64,000 nucleotides of DNA, from NCBI RefSeq assembly GCF_030283205.1, contig NZ_JASNWF010000010.1, positions 186,001 through 250,000 on the forward strand, in the 5' to 3' direction. Position 1 is the first letter of the stretch, and each line of letters begins with the position of its first letter. The notes below the pieces were generated by a model, which was not told the origin of the DNA, did no database searches, and worked only from the letters and a program-made list of their open reading frames with translations. Source of the DNA: Actinomadura opuntiae (GTDB taxonomy: Bacteria; Actinomycetota; Actinomycetes; Streptosporangiales; Streptosporangiaceae). The position numbers were made by a program, and so were the translations under genes. Positions 1 to 8,815 of the stretch are shown here, in pieces.

Positions 1-24
1 CCGTTGGTAACACGCGGATATTGG
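1..24. promoter_or_regulatory. candidate TetR operator upstream of the acyl-CoA dehydrogenase
   Basis: The first bases of the window contain GGTAACACGCGGATA about 20 bp before the dehydrogenase start. A near copy, GGTAACACCCGCGGATA, precedes the TetR gene at 1379-1395. A motif shared by a TetR gene and its neighbouring enzyme gene is the usual sign of autoregulation plus target control. The left part of the site is cut by the window edge, so dyad symmetry cannot be judged here. This is inference from motif sharing only. Confidence 0.35.
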
Positions 25-40
25 AGAAAGGGTCAATTAC

Positions 41-1270
<1,230 letters not shown>

Positions 1271-1365
1271 CGGGCCGGCGAGCCGATGGGGCCGCCACGG
1301 GACGGCCGGGACCGCGCGCCGCGCGCCCGGCCGTCCCGCTCCACGTGGACACCGCGCAGGCCGGC

Positions 1366-1398
1366 GGTGTTGTCACCGGGTAACACCCGCGGATACCG
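1366..1398. promoter_or_regulatory. candidate TetR autoregulatory site
   Basis: Upstream of the TetR gene, GGTGTT (1366-1371) and AACACC (1382-1387) form an inverted repeat separated by 10 bp, followed by CGCGGATA. The GGTAACAC...CGCGGATA part recurs before the acyl-CoA dehydrogenase at the left edge of the window. Symmetry plus duplication next to a TetR gene suggests an operator. The TetR start is about 85 bp downstream. Confidence 0.4.
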
Positions 1399-1479
1399 TT
1401 CGGTCCATGCCCGCACGCCCGCCCTTCACCGGGACCCCCGCGCGTCCCGCCCGCACCGCCCGGCTACGGTGATCGCACC

Positions 1480-2136
1480 ATGACGGGCGAGGCGGGCGGA
1501 CGGGCACCGGGATCCAGGCGCGATCCCGGCCGCCGGCGCGCCCTGCTGGAGGCGGCCGACCGGGTCATCCAGCGCGAGGGGCCGGAGGCCTCGATGGCCG
1601 CGATCGCCGCCGAGGCGGGCATCAGCAAGCCGATCCTGTACCGCCACTTCGGCGACAAGAGCGGGCTGTACCAGGCGCTCGCCGAGCGGCACACGCGCAA
1701 GCTGATCGAGGGCATCCGGGAGGAGTTCTCCCGCGACGACACGATCCGCGCGCGCACCCGGTCCACCATCGACACCTACCTGGCGACGATCTCCAAGAAC
1801 CTCAACCTCTACCGCTTCCTGATGCACCGGGCGAGCGCGGAGGACACCGCCACGCACAGCGCGATGAGCACCATGATCCGCGACGTGAGCCGGGAGCTGG
1901 CCGAGGTGATGGTCGCCGAGGGGGAGATGGCGGACCGCACCCGCGCCTACGTGTGGGGCCACGCGATCGTCGGCATGGTGCAGACGGCCGGCGACTGGTG
2001 GCTCGACCAGGCCGACGAGGTGCCCCGGGAGGCCGTCGTCGACGGCCTCGCCGACCTCGTCCTCGGCGGGCTGCCGGCGGCCGCGTCCGGCGCCCGCGTC
2101 CCGCAGTTGTCCCCCGACCCGCGATCCCCGAGGTGA
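1480..2136 (+). CDS. TetR/AcrR family transcriptional regulator
   Basis: A 218-residue one-component repressor-type regulator. The N-terminal helix-turn-helix is clear: RRRALLEAADRVIQREG (residues ~20-36), then MAAIAAEAGISKPILYRHFGDKSGLY (~40-65), the standard TetR recognition helix. The rest is the helical ligand-binding and dimerisation domain, which carries no ligand signature I can read. The stop codon overlaps the GTG start of the cupin gene (GTGA at 2133-2136), so the two are translationally coupled. A motif shared with the upstream acyl-CoA dehydrogenase promoter suggests this protein regulates both itself and that enzyme. The ligand may be an acyl-CoA, which is inference from the neighbour only. 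Confidence 0.92.
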   Translation: MTGEAGGRAPGSRRDPGRRRALLEAADRVIQREGPEASMAAIAAEAGISKPILYRHFGDKSGLYQALAERHTRKLIEGIREEFSRDDTIRARTRSTIDTYLATISKNLNLYRFLMHRASAEDTATHSAMSTMIRDVSRELAEVMVAEGEMADRTRAYVWGHAIVGMVQTAGDWWLDQADEVPREAVVDGLADLVLGGLPAAASGARVPQLSPDPRSPR

Positions 2137-2576
2137 CCGTGCAGACCGACGTGCCCGTGCAGACCGACGCCCGCGCGCAGGACGACGCGCCCGCGCAGCC
2201 CGCCGCCCCCGCGCCGCAGGGCGGGCGGCCGGAGCCGGACGTGCTGACCGAGCGGCGGCCCTGGGGCGCCTTCGAGCAGTTCACGCTGAACGAGCCGTCC
2301 ACCGTGAAGATCATCCACGTGGAGCCGGGGCAGCGGCTGAGCCTGCAGCGGCACCGGGACCGCGACGAGCTGTGGGTGGCCCTCGACCCCGGCGCGGTGT
2401 TCGAGGTGGCCGGCCGCCGGACGCTGCCCGAGGTGGGCGAGCGGGTGCTGATCCGCGCCGGGCAGACCCACCGGCTGGGCTCCGACGGTCCCGCGGTGCG
2501 CGTCATGGAGATCGCGTTCGGGCACTTCGACGAGGACGACATCGAGCGGCTCGAGGACGCCTACGGCCGCGCCTGA
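2133..2576 (+). CDS. cupin domain protein (mannose-6-phosphate isomerase type II-like)
   Basis: The GTG start overlaps the TetR stop codon (GTGA), giving 147 residues. The first ~35 residues are a low-complexity Q/A/P-rich leader. The remainder is one cupin: RPWGAFEQF near 44, VEPGQRLSLQRHRDRDELWV near 63-82 (metal-ligand His and Glu positions), and a second motif GERVLIRAGQTHRL near 107. This matches the C-terminal cupin of type II phosphomannose isomerase/GDP-mannose pyrophosphorylase, here as a free-standing domain without the nucleotidyltransferase half. Sugar-phosphate isomerisation is the family's known reaction, but stand-alone copies may only bind sugars. It is unclear why it is coupled to a TetR regulator. 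Confidence 0.83.
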   Translation: MTVQTDVPVQTDARAQDDAPAQPAAPAPQGGRPEPDVLTERRPWGAFEQFTLNEPSTVKIIHVEPGQRLSLQRHRDRDELWVALDPGAVFEVAGRRTLPEVGERVLIRAGQTHRLGSDGPAVRVMEIAFGHFDEDDIERLEDAYGRA

Positions 2577-2627
2577 CCGGGCCGCGTTCCGACGGGGCCG
2601 GGGCCGCGTTCCGACGGGGCGGGCGGG

Positions 2628-3107
2628 TCAGCCGCGCGTCCGGCGGAGGCGGGACCGCAGCAGCGCCGCCCCGCCGGTGCCCGCCGCGCCCGCCGCCAGC
2701 ACCAGCGCCACCGACGTCCACGGCACGTCGAGCTCGTCGCCGCCGCCCATGGCCCAGCCGTGGGGGCGGGGGCGGTGCGGCCGCCGCACGTCCAGCGGCG
2801 CCCGCCCGGCCTTCCCGGACGGCGCGCAGCCGACCGTCACGGGCCGGCGGCCGGTCTCGCCGGTCACCCGCGCCTCGACGCGGAACCGGCCGCCCCGCAC
2901 CGCGCCCTCGCCGGTCGCGGCGCCCGTCACGCGCACGCCCCGGTCGCCGGCCGGGCACGTGCCGGACACCGCCACGGTCTCCCCGGGCCGGGCGCGGGAC
3001 GGCGTGACGACCGGCCCGGCCGCGAGGGCCGCGGGCCCGGCGCCGCAGGCGATCGCGCCGCACACGACGGCGCCGGGCAGCAGCCCGGCGCGCACGATGG
3101 CTCTCAC
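2628..3107 (-). CDS. hypothetical secreted, C-terminally anchored protein
   Basis: About 159 residues from the GTG at 3107. The open frame continues upstream, but this GTG is chosen because it directly begins a signal-peptide-like stretch (VRAIVRAGLLPG followed by a hydrophobic segment ending near AALAAGP). The middle is a small beta-sandwich-like region with paired cysteines (SGTCPAG and VGCAPSG), reminiscent of Ig-like extracellular modules. The C terminus has a hydrophobic helix (ALVLAAGAAGTGGAALL) followed by RSRLRRTRG, a typical stop-transfer tail. I infer export and membrane anchoring with the domain outside. No family is recognised. It is transcribed away from the upstream cupin gene and lies 131 bp downstream of the GH20 gene on the same strand. 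Confidence 0.6.
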   Translation of the reverse strand: MRAIVRAGLLPGAVVCGAIACGAGPAALAAGPVVTPSRARPGETVAVSGTCPAGDRGVRVTGAATGEGAVRGGRFRVEARVTGETGRRPVTVGCAPSGKAGRAPLDVRRPHRPRPHGWAMGGGDELDVPWTSVALVLAAGAAGTGGAALLRSRLRRTRG

Positions 3108-3238
3108 AACGCGGATGATGCCCGGCGGGCCGCCCGGCCAAGGCGAGCACCCGCCGTCTTTGCCGACTCTTGGCGTCGACAGGGCCGGGTGCCCGGCCGC
3201 CTCCTGCGAGGGACGGCCGGACACCCGGTGCGGTGCGG

Positions 3239-6040
3239 CTACTGGAGGAGCGTCCAGTGGCCGGGGGAGCGGTCGGGCTCCGCGCCGCTCCCGGGACGGA
3301 CCGCCCGGTAGATCTCACCCTGGTAGTTGACCAGGGCGCCGGGACGGTAGGACGTGCCGGCCTGCCAGTGGGGAAGGCCGACGGGTGACAGGCGGCTGGT
3401 GCGGCCGTCCGCGCTGCGGGTGCGGGTCAGCGCGGTCGCGCCCACCTTCACGGGGCCCCGGTTGGGCAGCCAGTGCGCGCCGTCCGTGGAGTACTCGACG
3501 GCCAGGCCCGGGTCGCGGACGTTCGCCGTGAGCGTGCCCCCGGAGATCTGCGCGCCCGGCAGCGGGACGCGGTAGTCCACGCCGGTGCCGCGCAGCCCGA
3601 CCGGCTTGTAGAACGACAACAGCGGGAACGTCTTCTGGCCCAGCGTGTTGGTGAACACGTTCCACGCGGCGCCCATCTGGTCCGGGGCCGGGGTGTCGCG
3701 GTTCCAGGCGCGCTCGGCCACGCCGAGCAGCTTGGGGAATGCCTGGTACTCGCGGATCTGCGGCGTCATGCCGTTCTCGCCCCACAGCTGGGCCTCGATC
3801 CCGAGAATGTTCTTCCTGCCCTCGGGCGTGAGCCTCGTCCAGGACGGGCTGGGCTGGATGGGGTTGCCCCAGCGGTCCTGCGTCGCGTTCGCGTACACGT
3901 CGAACGGCTGGTAGGTGAACGTGCTCTTCTCGTCGACGTAGTTCGCCCAGTAGTAGCCGGGCTCGTCGGGGTCCTTGTTGTAGGCGAGGTCCATGTAGAG
4001 GTTGGTGGCGTGCGCCAGGACGACGGGGGTGCCCTCGTTGGCGAACCGGTACGCCCAGTCCTCGCGCCCCCAGCCCCAGACGTTCTGCCAGGGCAGCGGC
4101 GTGAACCCCTTGAGGCGGAACGAGGTGGTCGGGTCGGTGACGTCCTCCCATCCGGCGGTGCGGGGCGCGAACCGGTGCGCGATGTCGTTCCACCGGGTGA
4201 AGAACAGCTCCTTCAACTGCTCGCCGGACTTGCCGGCGGTGTCCGCGCCGTTCTTGCAGGCGGGCGACCCCGACCACCAGCCGTCCGGCGGGCCCGGCGG
4301 CTCGTCGCCGCCGAGGTTGATCTCGCCGAGCGGGACGTGCGCGCCCGTGTACATCTTCGCGACCTCGCCCGCGACCTTCTCCAGGAACGCGTAGGTGCTG
4401 GTCAGGCACGGGTTCGCGAGGTTGTCGGTGTAGTACTGGGTGCTGACGTGGCGGCTGGTGTCGGCGGGGTCGAGCAGCCGGTACGTCGCGTCGTGGGTGG
4501 TCTGGTAGCGGCGTTCCATCGACTGGACGGCGGCGCGCGCGTGCGCCGGGAAGTTCAGTTCGGGGATCACCTCGATGTGCCGGGTGTCGGCGTACCGGAG
4601 GATCTCCTGGAAGTCGCGGACGGTGTAGTAGCCGGTGCCGTCGCCGACGAAGTTCTGGACGTCCTGCTCGAAGCCCTGGTAGGCGGGCCTGCGGCCGAGG
4701 TTCGCCTCGGTCTGGCTTCGCGCCTTGCCGCTGATGCCGTCGCCGCCGCCGAGGTCGTTCGTCGACCCCATGCCCTGGTGGAGCGCGCCCGTCTCCTTCA
4801 GGTCGAACGCGCGCCTGGAGCCGAAGCCCGTCAGCTCGGGCAGCCCGGGGATCTGCAGCCGCCAGCCCTCGTCGTTGGTCAGGCTGAAGTGCAGCTTGTC
4901 GAGCTTGAGGAAGCTCATCAGGTCGAGGAACTTCTCGACCGTCTCCTTGCTCGCGAAGTGCCGGGAGACGTCGATCTCCATGCCGCGGTAGCCGAACAGC
5001 GGGGCGTCGGCGATCGCGGCGCGCGGCACCTCGGCGGTGCGCGGGCGGTGGCCCGCCGCGGCGGCCTTGTAGGCGTCCGCGGGGATCATCTGCCGCAGCG
5101 TCTGGACGCCGTGCAGCACGCCCGCCGCGTCGGCGCCGGTGATCCGCACGCCTGCCGCCGTCGCGTCCAGCGTGTAGCCCTCGGCATCGGGCTTGCCGTC
5201 ATGGTCGACGTCGAGTTTCGGATCCACGCCCAGCGTGATCGGCGCGCCCTGCCCGCCCGTGACGTCACGCAGCGCGGACCGCAGATAACCCGCCTCGCGG
5301 CCCAGCGTGCGCGGGGCCGAGATCCGGGATCCGCCGCCGACCGCGACCGTCCCGCCGGACGCCGTCGCCGACAGCGGCTGCGGCACGATGCTCTGCCGCA
5401 GGGTGAGGTCCTGTTTCGGCGAGGTGTTCTCGGCGTACCGCGTCGCCGCCGTCTGCACCGGACGCTTGTCGCCGGAGAACGCGGTGGTCTGCTTGGGGTC
5501 GGTCGGGTCCAGCAGCGTCTTCGCCGGCATCCACGCGGGCCTGCCGCCGTCGTAGGCGAGCGTCCAGCCGGCCGGGCCGTCGGTCTTCTGCACGGCCCAC
5601 AGCTCGAAGGCGATGTCGATGACGCGGCGCTCGCCGGGCTCGACGGGCTTGAACCCGGCCGCCGGCTTCAGCGTGTAGAAGTCGCCGCTCTGCGCCGCGT
5701 CCGCCCGGGCCACGGCCAGCCCCTGATCGGCGAGCTGCCTGCGGGCGGTCTCGCCCGTCGCGCCCGCGAGGACGGCCGCGGGCTGCCGGACCGCGTTGAA
5801 GTACATCGCCCACCCGGCGGCGGGCAGCGCGCACCGGCGGTCGTCGTTGCCGAGGGTCAGCCGGGCGCGGTAGTAGACCGCGTCGGCGACGGTGTGGTCG
5901 ACCGGCTGGTAGGTCATCAGCAGGTCGCGGGCATCGGGACGGCAGGCCGCCGACGCCGTGCCGGACGCGAGCGCCGCGGCCGGCGCGGCGGCGAGCGCGG
6001 CGGCCGCCAGCAGGGCCGCATGCCTGGTTCTGGTCTTCAT
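3239..6040 (-). CDS. secreted beta-N-acetylhexosaminidase (GH20) with chitin-binding module
   Basis: A 933-residue extracellular enzyme that would remove terminal GlcNAc from chito-oligosaccharides. The ATG at 6040 begins MKTRTRHAALLAAAALAAAP, a signal peptide with an Ala-rich core. An N-terminal chitobiase-type carbohydrate-binding domain is followed by the GH20b domain and then the GH20 barrel with GYRGMEIDVSRHF, VIPELNFPAHARAA and the catalytic Asp-Glu pair in INLGGDEPPG. A C-terminal sandwich domain and a final CBM5/12-type module (WQAGTSYRPGALVNYQGEIYRAV split around the last 45 residues) complete it. This resembles bacterial chitobiases. The ribosome site GGAGAG is about 13 nt from the ATG. 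A dyad operator candidate lies about 170 bp upstream. It is probably monocistronic. Confidence 0.93.
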   Translation of the reverse strand: MKTRTRHAALLAAAALAAAPAAALASGTASAACRPDARDLLMTYQPVDHTVADAVYYRARLTLGNDDRRCALPAAGWAMYFNAVRQPAAVLAGATGETARRQLADQGLAVARADAAQSGDFYTLKPAAGFKPVEPGERRVIDIAFELWAVQKTDGPAGWTLAYDGGRPAWMPAKTLLDPTDPKQTTAFSGDKRPVQTAATRYAENTSPKQDLTLRQSIVPQPLSATASGGTVAVGGGSRISAPRTLGREAGYLRSALRDVTGGQGAPITLGVDPKLDVDHDGKPDAEGYTLDATAAGVRITGADAAGVLHGVQTLRQMIPADAYKAAAAGHRPRTAEVPRAAIADAPLFGYRGMEIDVSRHFASKETVEKFLDLMSFLKLDKLHFSLTNDEGWRLQIPGLPELTGFGSRRAFDLKETGALHQGMGSTNDLGGGDGISGKARSQTEANLGRRPAYQGFEQDVQNFVGDGTGYYTVRDFQEILRYADTRHIEVIPELNFPAHARAAVQSMERRYQTTHDATYRLLDPADTSRHVSTQYYTDNLANPCLTSTYAFLEKVAGEVAKMYTGAHVPLGEINLGGDEPPGPPDGWWSGSPACKNGADTAGKSGEQLKELFFTRWNDIAHRFAPRTAGWEDVTDPTTSFRLKGFTPLPWQNVWGWGREDWAYRFANEGTPVVLAHATNLYMDLAYNKDPDEPGYYWANYVDEKSTFTYQPFDVYANATQDRWGNPIQPSPSWTRLTPEGRKNILGIEAQLWGENGMTPQIREYQAFPKLLGVAERAWNRDTPAPDQMGAAWNVFTNTLGQKTFPLLSFYKPVGLRGTGVDYRVPLPGAQISGGTLTANVRDPGLAVEYSTDGAHWLPNRGPVKVGATALTRTRSADGRTSRLSPVGLPHWQAGTSYRPGALVNYQGEIYRAVRPGSGAEPDRSPGHWTLLQ

Positions 6041-6209
6041 GCTGCGAGTACCGCTCTCCTGGTTTCGGGGGGAGGAGCAGGAGGGACCGGCGCGGGCCGG
6101 TGGACGGGCGCACGCGGGCGGGGCGGGCGCGCTGGACGCGGCGGTGCGGCGGGGGCGGTGGCGGCCGGGCCGTCCCGGGGCCGGACCGGCGTTGATCGCG
6201 GCAGCATGG

Positions 6210-6226
6210 ACAGGAAAGTAACCTGT
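6210..6226. promoter_or_regulatory. candidate operator dyad upstream of the GH20 gene
   Basis: ACAGGAAAGTAACCTGT is an inverted repeat (ACAGG, 7-bp spacer, CCTGT) about 170 bp upstream of the hexosaminidase start. Short dyads of this kind commonly serve sugar-responsive regulators of secreted glycoside hydrolases. No regulator gene is adjacent, so the cognate factor is unknown. The rest of the 367-bp gap 6041-6407 holds GC-rich sequence, the hairpin at 6351-6383 and no recognisable gene. Confidence 0.35.
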
Positions 6227-6350
6227 TTGATTCGCCGGGTCCCGGCGCCTGATCCGGCCATCGGCGAACGCCCAGGCAGCGTCCGCCGACCGGACCCGGA
6301 CGCCGCCCCGCCTTGACGCGGGCGCCCCGGGCCGGGCGCGCACACGGAAC

Positions 6351-6383
6351 CGGCCCGCGGCGCGCACGACGCGCCGCGGGCCG
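6351..6383 (-). terminator. hairpin terminator candidate after the SSS transporter
   Basis: CGGCCCGCGGCGCG (6351-6364) pairs perfectly with CGCGCCGCGGGCCG (6370-6383) across a 5-nt loop, giving a 14-bp all-GC stem about 25 nt after the transporter stop codon. There is no T tract, as is usual in high-GC actinomycete terminators. Confidence 0.5.
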
Positions 6384-6407
6384 GGAGGGATCCGGAACGG
6401 GCCGGGA

Positions 6408-8018
6408 TCAGGTGCTGCTGGACAGCTCCAGGTCCTTGACCTTCGGGTCGCCCTCGTCGGCCAGGTAGTCGGCCGTGCGGGTGGCGTCCTCGCCGTCCTT
6501 GAGCCTGGCCGCGCGGCAGACCAGGGTCCCGACCACCGCGACGACCACGTTGACGGCCAGCGCGAGCATGCCGACGTAGACGGTCTTGTCGGTGTCCAGG
6601 CCGAGGTCGCTCAGCTGGAACGCCGAGCCGCCGAAGTGCGCCTTGTGCTTGGCCGGGTTCGGGATGTCGTACAGCATCCACAGCCCGGTGACCAGCCCGG
6701 CCGCCCAGCCGGCGATGAGCGCGCCGCGGTGGAACCAGCGGGTGATCAGGCCGAGCCCGACCGACGGCAGCGTCTGCAGGATGATGACGCCGCCGATCAG
6801 CTGCAGGTCGATGGAGAACTGCGGGTCCAGCGCCAGGATGCACAGCACCGCGCCGACCTTGACCACCAGCGACACCAGCTTGCTGACCAGCGCCTCCTGC
6901 TTCTCGGTCGCGTCCTTCTTCAGGTACTCCTTGTAGATGTTGCGGGTGAACAGGTTCGCCGCCGCGATCGACATGATCGCCGCCGGGACGAGCGCGCCGA
7001 TGCCGACGGCGGCGTAGGCGACGCCCGCGAACCAGTCGGGGAACATGTGGTCGAACAGCAGCGGCACCACGGTGTTGGTGTCGGGGCTGCCGTCGGTGAC
7101 GACCGGCTTGACGCCCGCGGCGATCGCCATGAAGCCGAGCAGCGCGATCAGGCCGAGCACGAAGCTGTAGGCCGGCAGCGCCGCCATGTTCCGCTTGATC
7201 ACGTTGCGGTTCTTGCCGGCCAGCACGCCGGTGACGCTGTGCGGGTAGAGGAACAGCGCCAGCGCCGAGCCGAGCGCGAGCATCGCGTAGTTCAGCTGGT
7301 TGGTGCCGTTCAGCAGGACGCCGTCGGTCGGCGCGGGGCTCTTGGCGAACTTCGCCTGCGCCGCGTCGAAGACGTCCCCCCAGCCGCCGAGCTTGGACGG
7401 GATGTACAGCACCGCCACGATGATCACCAGGTAGATCAGCACGTCCTTGACGAAGGCGATCAGCGCCGGCGCGCGCAGTCCGGACTGGTAGGTGTAGGCC
7501 GCCAGCACGATGAACGCGATGATCAGCGGCCAGTGCCCGTTCACGCCCATCGTCTTCAGCACGGCCTGGATGCCGACCAGCTGCAGCGCGATGTAGGGCA
7601 TCGTGGCGACGATGCCGGTGATCGCGATGGCGAGCGCCAGCGTCGGCGAGCCGAACCGGGCCCGGACGAAGTCCGCCGGGGTGACGAAGCCGTGCACGTG
7701 CGACACCGACCAGAGCCGGATCAGCACGAGGAACACCAGCGGGTAGACGACGATCGTGTAGGGGACGGCGTAGAACCCGGCCGCGCCCGCGCCGAACACC
7801 AGCGCGGGGACGGCGACGAAGGTGTAGGCGGTGTAGAGGTCGCCGCCGATCAGGAACCAGGTGATCCAGCTGCCGAAGCTGCGGCCGCCGAGGCCCCACT
7901 CGTCCAGCGAGTGCATGCTGTCGGGCCGCCGCCACCGGGCGGCGACGAACCCGAGCCCGCTGACCAGCAGGAACAGCGCCACGAAGACGACCAGTTCGGT
8001 CCTGTGCCCGTCTGTCAT
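6408..8018 (-). CDS. sodium:solute symporter (SSS family), MctP-like
   Basis: A 536-residue inner-membrane transporter, the family's usual size, with about 13 hydrophobic helices. Recognisable segments are WGLGGRSFGSWITWFLIGGDLYTAYTF near the N terminus (the SSS helix 1-2 region), FVTPADFVRARFGSP, and GAVLCILALDPQFSI toward the C terminus. A monocarboxylate or short-chain acid substrate is suggested by similarity to MctP/actP-type symporters and by the coupled small DUF3311 protein, but this is inference. The ATG at 8018 is chosen because the DUF3311 stop lies only 2 nt upstream, which indicates one operon. The C-terminal tail after the last helix is acidic and cytoplasmic-looking. A strong hairpin follows the stop. 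Confidence 0.92.
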   Translation of the reverse strand: MTDGHRTELVVFVALFLLVSGLGFVAARWRRPDSMHSLDEWGLGGRSFGSWITWFLIGGDLYTAYTFVAVPALVFGAGAAGFYAVPYTIVVYPLVFLVLIRLWSVSHVHGFVTPADFVRARFGSPTLALAIAITGIVATMPYIALQLVGIQAVLKTMGVNGHWPLIIAFIVLAAYTYQSGLRAPALIAFVKDVLIYLVIIVAVLYIPSKLGGWGDVFDAAQAKFAKSPAPTDGVLLNGTNQLNYAMLALGSALALFLYPHSVTGVLAGKNRNVIKRNMAALPAYSFVLGLIALLGFMAIAAGVKPVVTDGSPDTNTVVPLLFDHMFPDWFAGVAYAAVGIGALVPAAIMSIAAANLFTRNIYKEYLKKDATEKQEALVSKLVSLVVKVGAVLCILALDPQFSIDLQLIGGVIILQTLPSVGLGLITRWFHRGALIAGWAAGLVTGLWMLYDIPNPAKHKAHFGGSAFQLSDLGLDTDKTVYVGMLALAVNVVVAVVGTLVCRAARLKDGEDATRTADYLADEGDPKVKDLELSSST

Positions 8019-8020
8019 GG

Positions 8021-8245
8021 TCAGTCCCTCTTCCGGGTCATCAGGTACACGACGACGGTGCAGGCGACGCCGAGCGGGATGAAGGCGAACTGGATCCAGT
8101 AGAAGGCCGGGAACCCGGCGAGCCGCGGCCCGTCGTCGTTGAACAGGAAGGTCAGCAGCGGGACGACGACGGGAACCACCAGCAGCCAGTTCCACGGGCT
8201 GCGGTCGGAGCGCGCGGCCGGCTCCGGCGGGTCTTGCGAGGCCAA
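8021..8245 (-). CDS. DUF3311 small membrane protein, partner of the SSS transporter
   Basis: A 74-residue protein from a TTG start at 8245, preceded by AGGAGGATCCCC, an ideal ribosome site at 6-nt spacing. The longer frame upstream lacks one and reads as proline/arginine-rich filler. There are two hydrophobic helices: WNWLLVVPVVVPLLTFLF and FYWIQFAFIPLGVACTVVVYLM, then the positive tail TRKRD. DUF3311 proteins are typically encoded directly before SSS-family monocarboxylate transporters, as here with a 2-nt gap, and are presumed accessory subunits. The exact role is unknown. Confidence 0.85.
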   Translation of the reverse strand: MASQDPPEPAARSDRSPWNWLLVVPVVVPLLTFLFNDDGPRLAGFPAFYWIQFAFIPLGVACTVVVYLMTRKRD

Positions 8246-8476
8246 GGGGATCCTCCTCGTGCGTGCGGCGCGCGGCCCGTCCGGATCGCGAGACGGGCCG
8301 TGCCCAGGGGTGAAGCCGGGAAAGGCTATCCAGCAGCGATAACAGCCCGATATCAGCCACGGCACGACTCAGCTGGACCGTTCCACCCACCCCGACCCCC
8401 AGCTCAGCCCCCAAACCGCCCCACCCCGCCGCCCAAGGTGAACCCCCGGAGCATGAACCTCAGCCACCGGTCCACG

Positions 8477-8520
8477 GGCAGGCACGCGGAGCGAGCGCAG
8501 CGAGCGGAGCGGGCCTGCCC
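8477..8520. repeat. hairpin-forming intergenic element 1
   Basis: GGGCAGGC and GCCTGCCC flank a GCGGAGCGAGCGCAGCGAGCG-like region (broken into repeated GCGAGC/GCGGAGC units). It lies between the DUF3311 gene and the trp leader, and it is one of four stacked inverted repeats in the 428-bp gap 8246-8673, which has no gene apart from these elements. Confidence 0.55.
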
Positions 8521-8525
8521 GCCGG

Positions 8526-8577
8526 CCGACAGGCCGTTTCGCGCGGAGCGCCAGCGGAGCGCGAAACGGCCTGTCGG
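8526..8577. repeat. perfect 19-bp inverted repeat
   Basis: CCGACAGGCCGTTTCGCGC (8526-8544) and its exact reverse complement (8559-8577) are separated by 14 nt. The arms are identical in complement over all 19 positions. It may act as a bidirectional terminator isolating the trp promoter from upstream transcription, or be a dispersed chromosomal repeat. Confidence 0.75.
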
Positions 8578-8583
8578 TCGCAA

Positions 8584-8651
8584 CGGGGGTTCCAGGGGGT
8601 CGCCCCCTGGGTTAACACAGCCGGGGGTTCCAGGGGGTCGCCCCCCTGGGT
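8584..8651. repeat. tandem pair of CCAGGGGGTCGCCCCCTGG-type hairpins
   Basis: Two near-identical copies of a palindromic unit starting GGGGGTTCCAGGGGG occupy roughly 8584-8611 and 8622-8651, separated by TTAACACAG. Each forms its own short-loop hairpin. Units of this type look like dispersed actinomycete intergenic hairpins. The second copy abuts the presumed trp promoter. Confidence 0.65.
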
Positions 8652-8673
8652 AAGCACTGCTAGCATCCCTCTC

Positions 8674-8712
8674 ATGCGAACCGCGACCCGCCGGTGGTGG
8701 TGGCGCCGCTGA
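8674..8712 (+). CDS. trpL: trp leader peptide MRTATRRWWWRR
   Basis: A 12-codon reading frame with three consecutive TGG tryptophan codons, ending in TGA at 8710-8712. Stalling on these codons when charged tRNA-Trp is scarce would stop formation of the downstream terminator. There is no Shine-Dalgarno sequence before the ATG. A TAGCAT hexamer 8 nt upstream could be the -10 box, so the message may be leaderless. The peptide ends inside the first arm of the attenuator structure and lies 103 bp before the fused anthranilate synthase gene. Confidence 0.87.
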   Translation: MRTATRRWWWRR

Positions 8713-8771
8713 GGCGGCGCCGGTTCGTGCATGTCCTGACCAGGCGACCGCCCTCACCGGCGGTCGTTTTT
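8702..8771 (+). promoter_or_regulatory. tryptophan attenuator (pause hairpin plus terminator)
   Basis: GGCGCCGC/GCGGCGCC (8702-8721, loop TGAG) overlaps the Trp codons and stop of the leader peptide. A classic intrinsic terminator follows: CGACCGCC (8745-8752), a 6-nt loop, GGCGGTCG (8759-8766), then five T residues. A T-tract terminator is rare in DNA this GC-rich, so the element is convincing. GGCGGCGCC released from the first stem could compete for terminator bases, giving the usual alternative folds. It controls the anthranilate synthase gene. Confidence 0.87.
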
Positions 8772-8815
8772 CGTTGTCCGCCGGATGCAGGGCCCGAAAA
8801 CGAGGGGCCACCGCG

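Noticed and set aside
3473..6316. Open reading frame of more than 900 codons on the plus strand opposite the hexosaminidase
   Set aside because: It is the antisense shadow of a well-supported GH20 gene, is Arg/Gly/Val-rich without domains and has no ribosome site.
8477..8651. Regular repeats considered as a CRISPR array
   Set aside because: The units are palindromic hairpins with no unique spacers of constant length; no cas genes are present.
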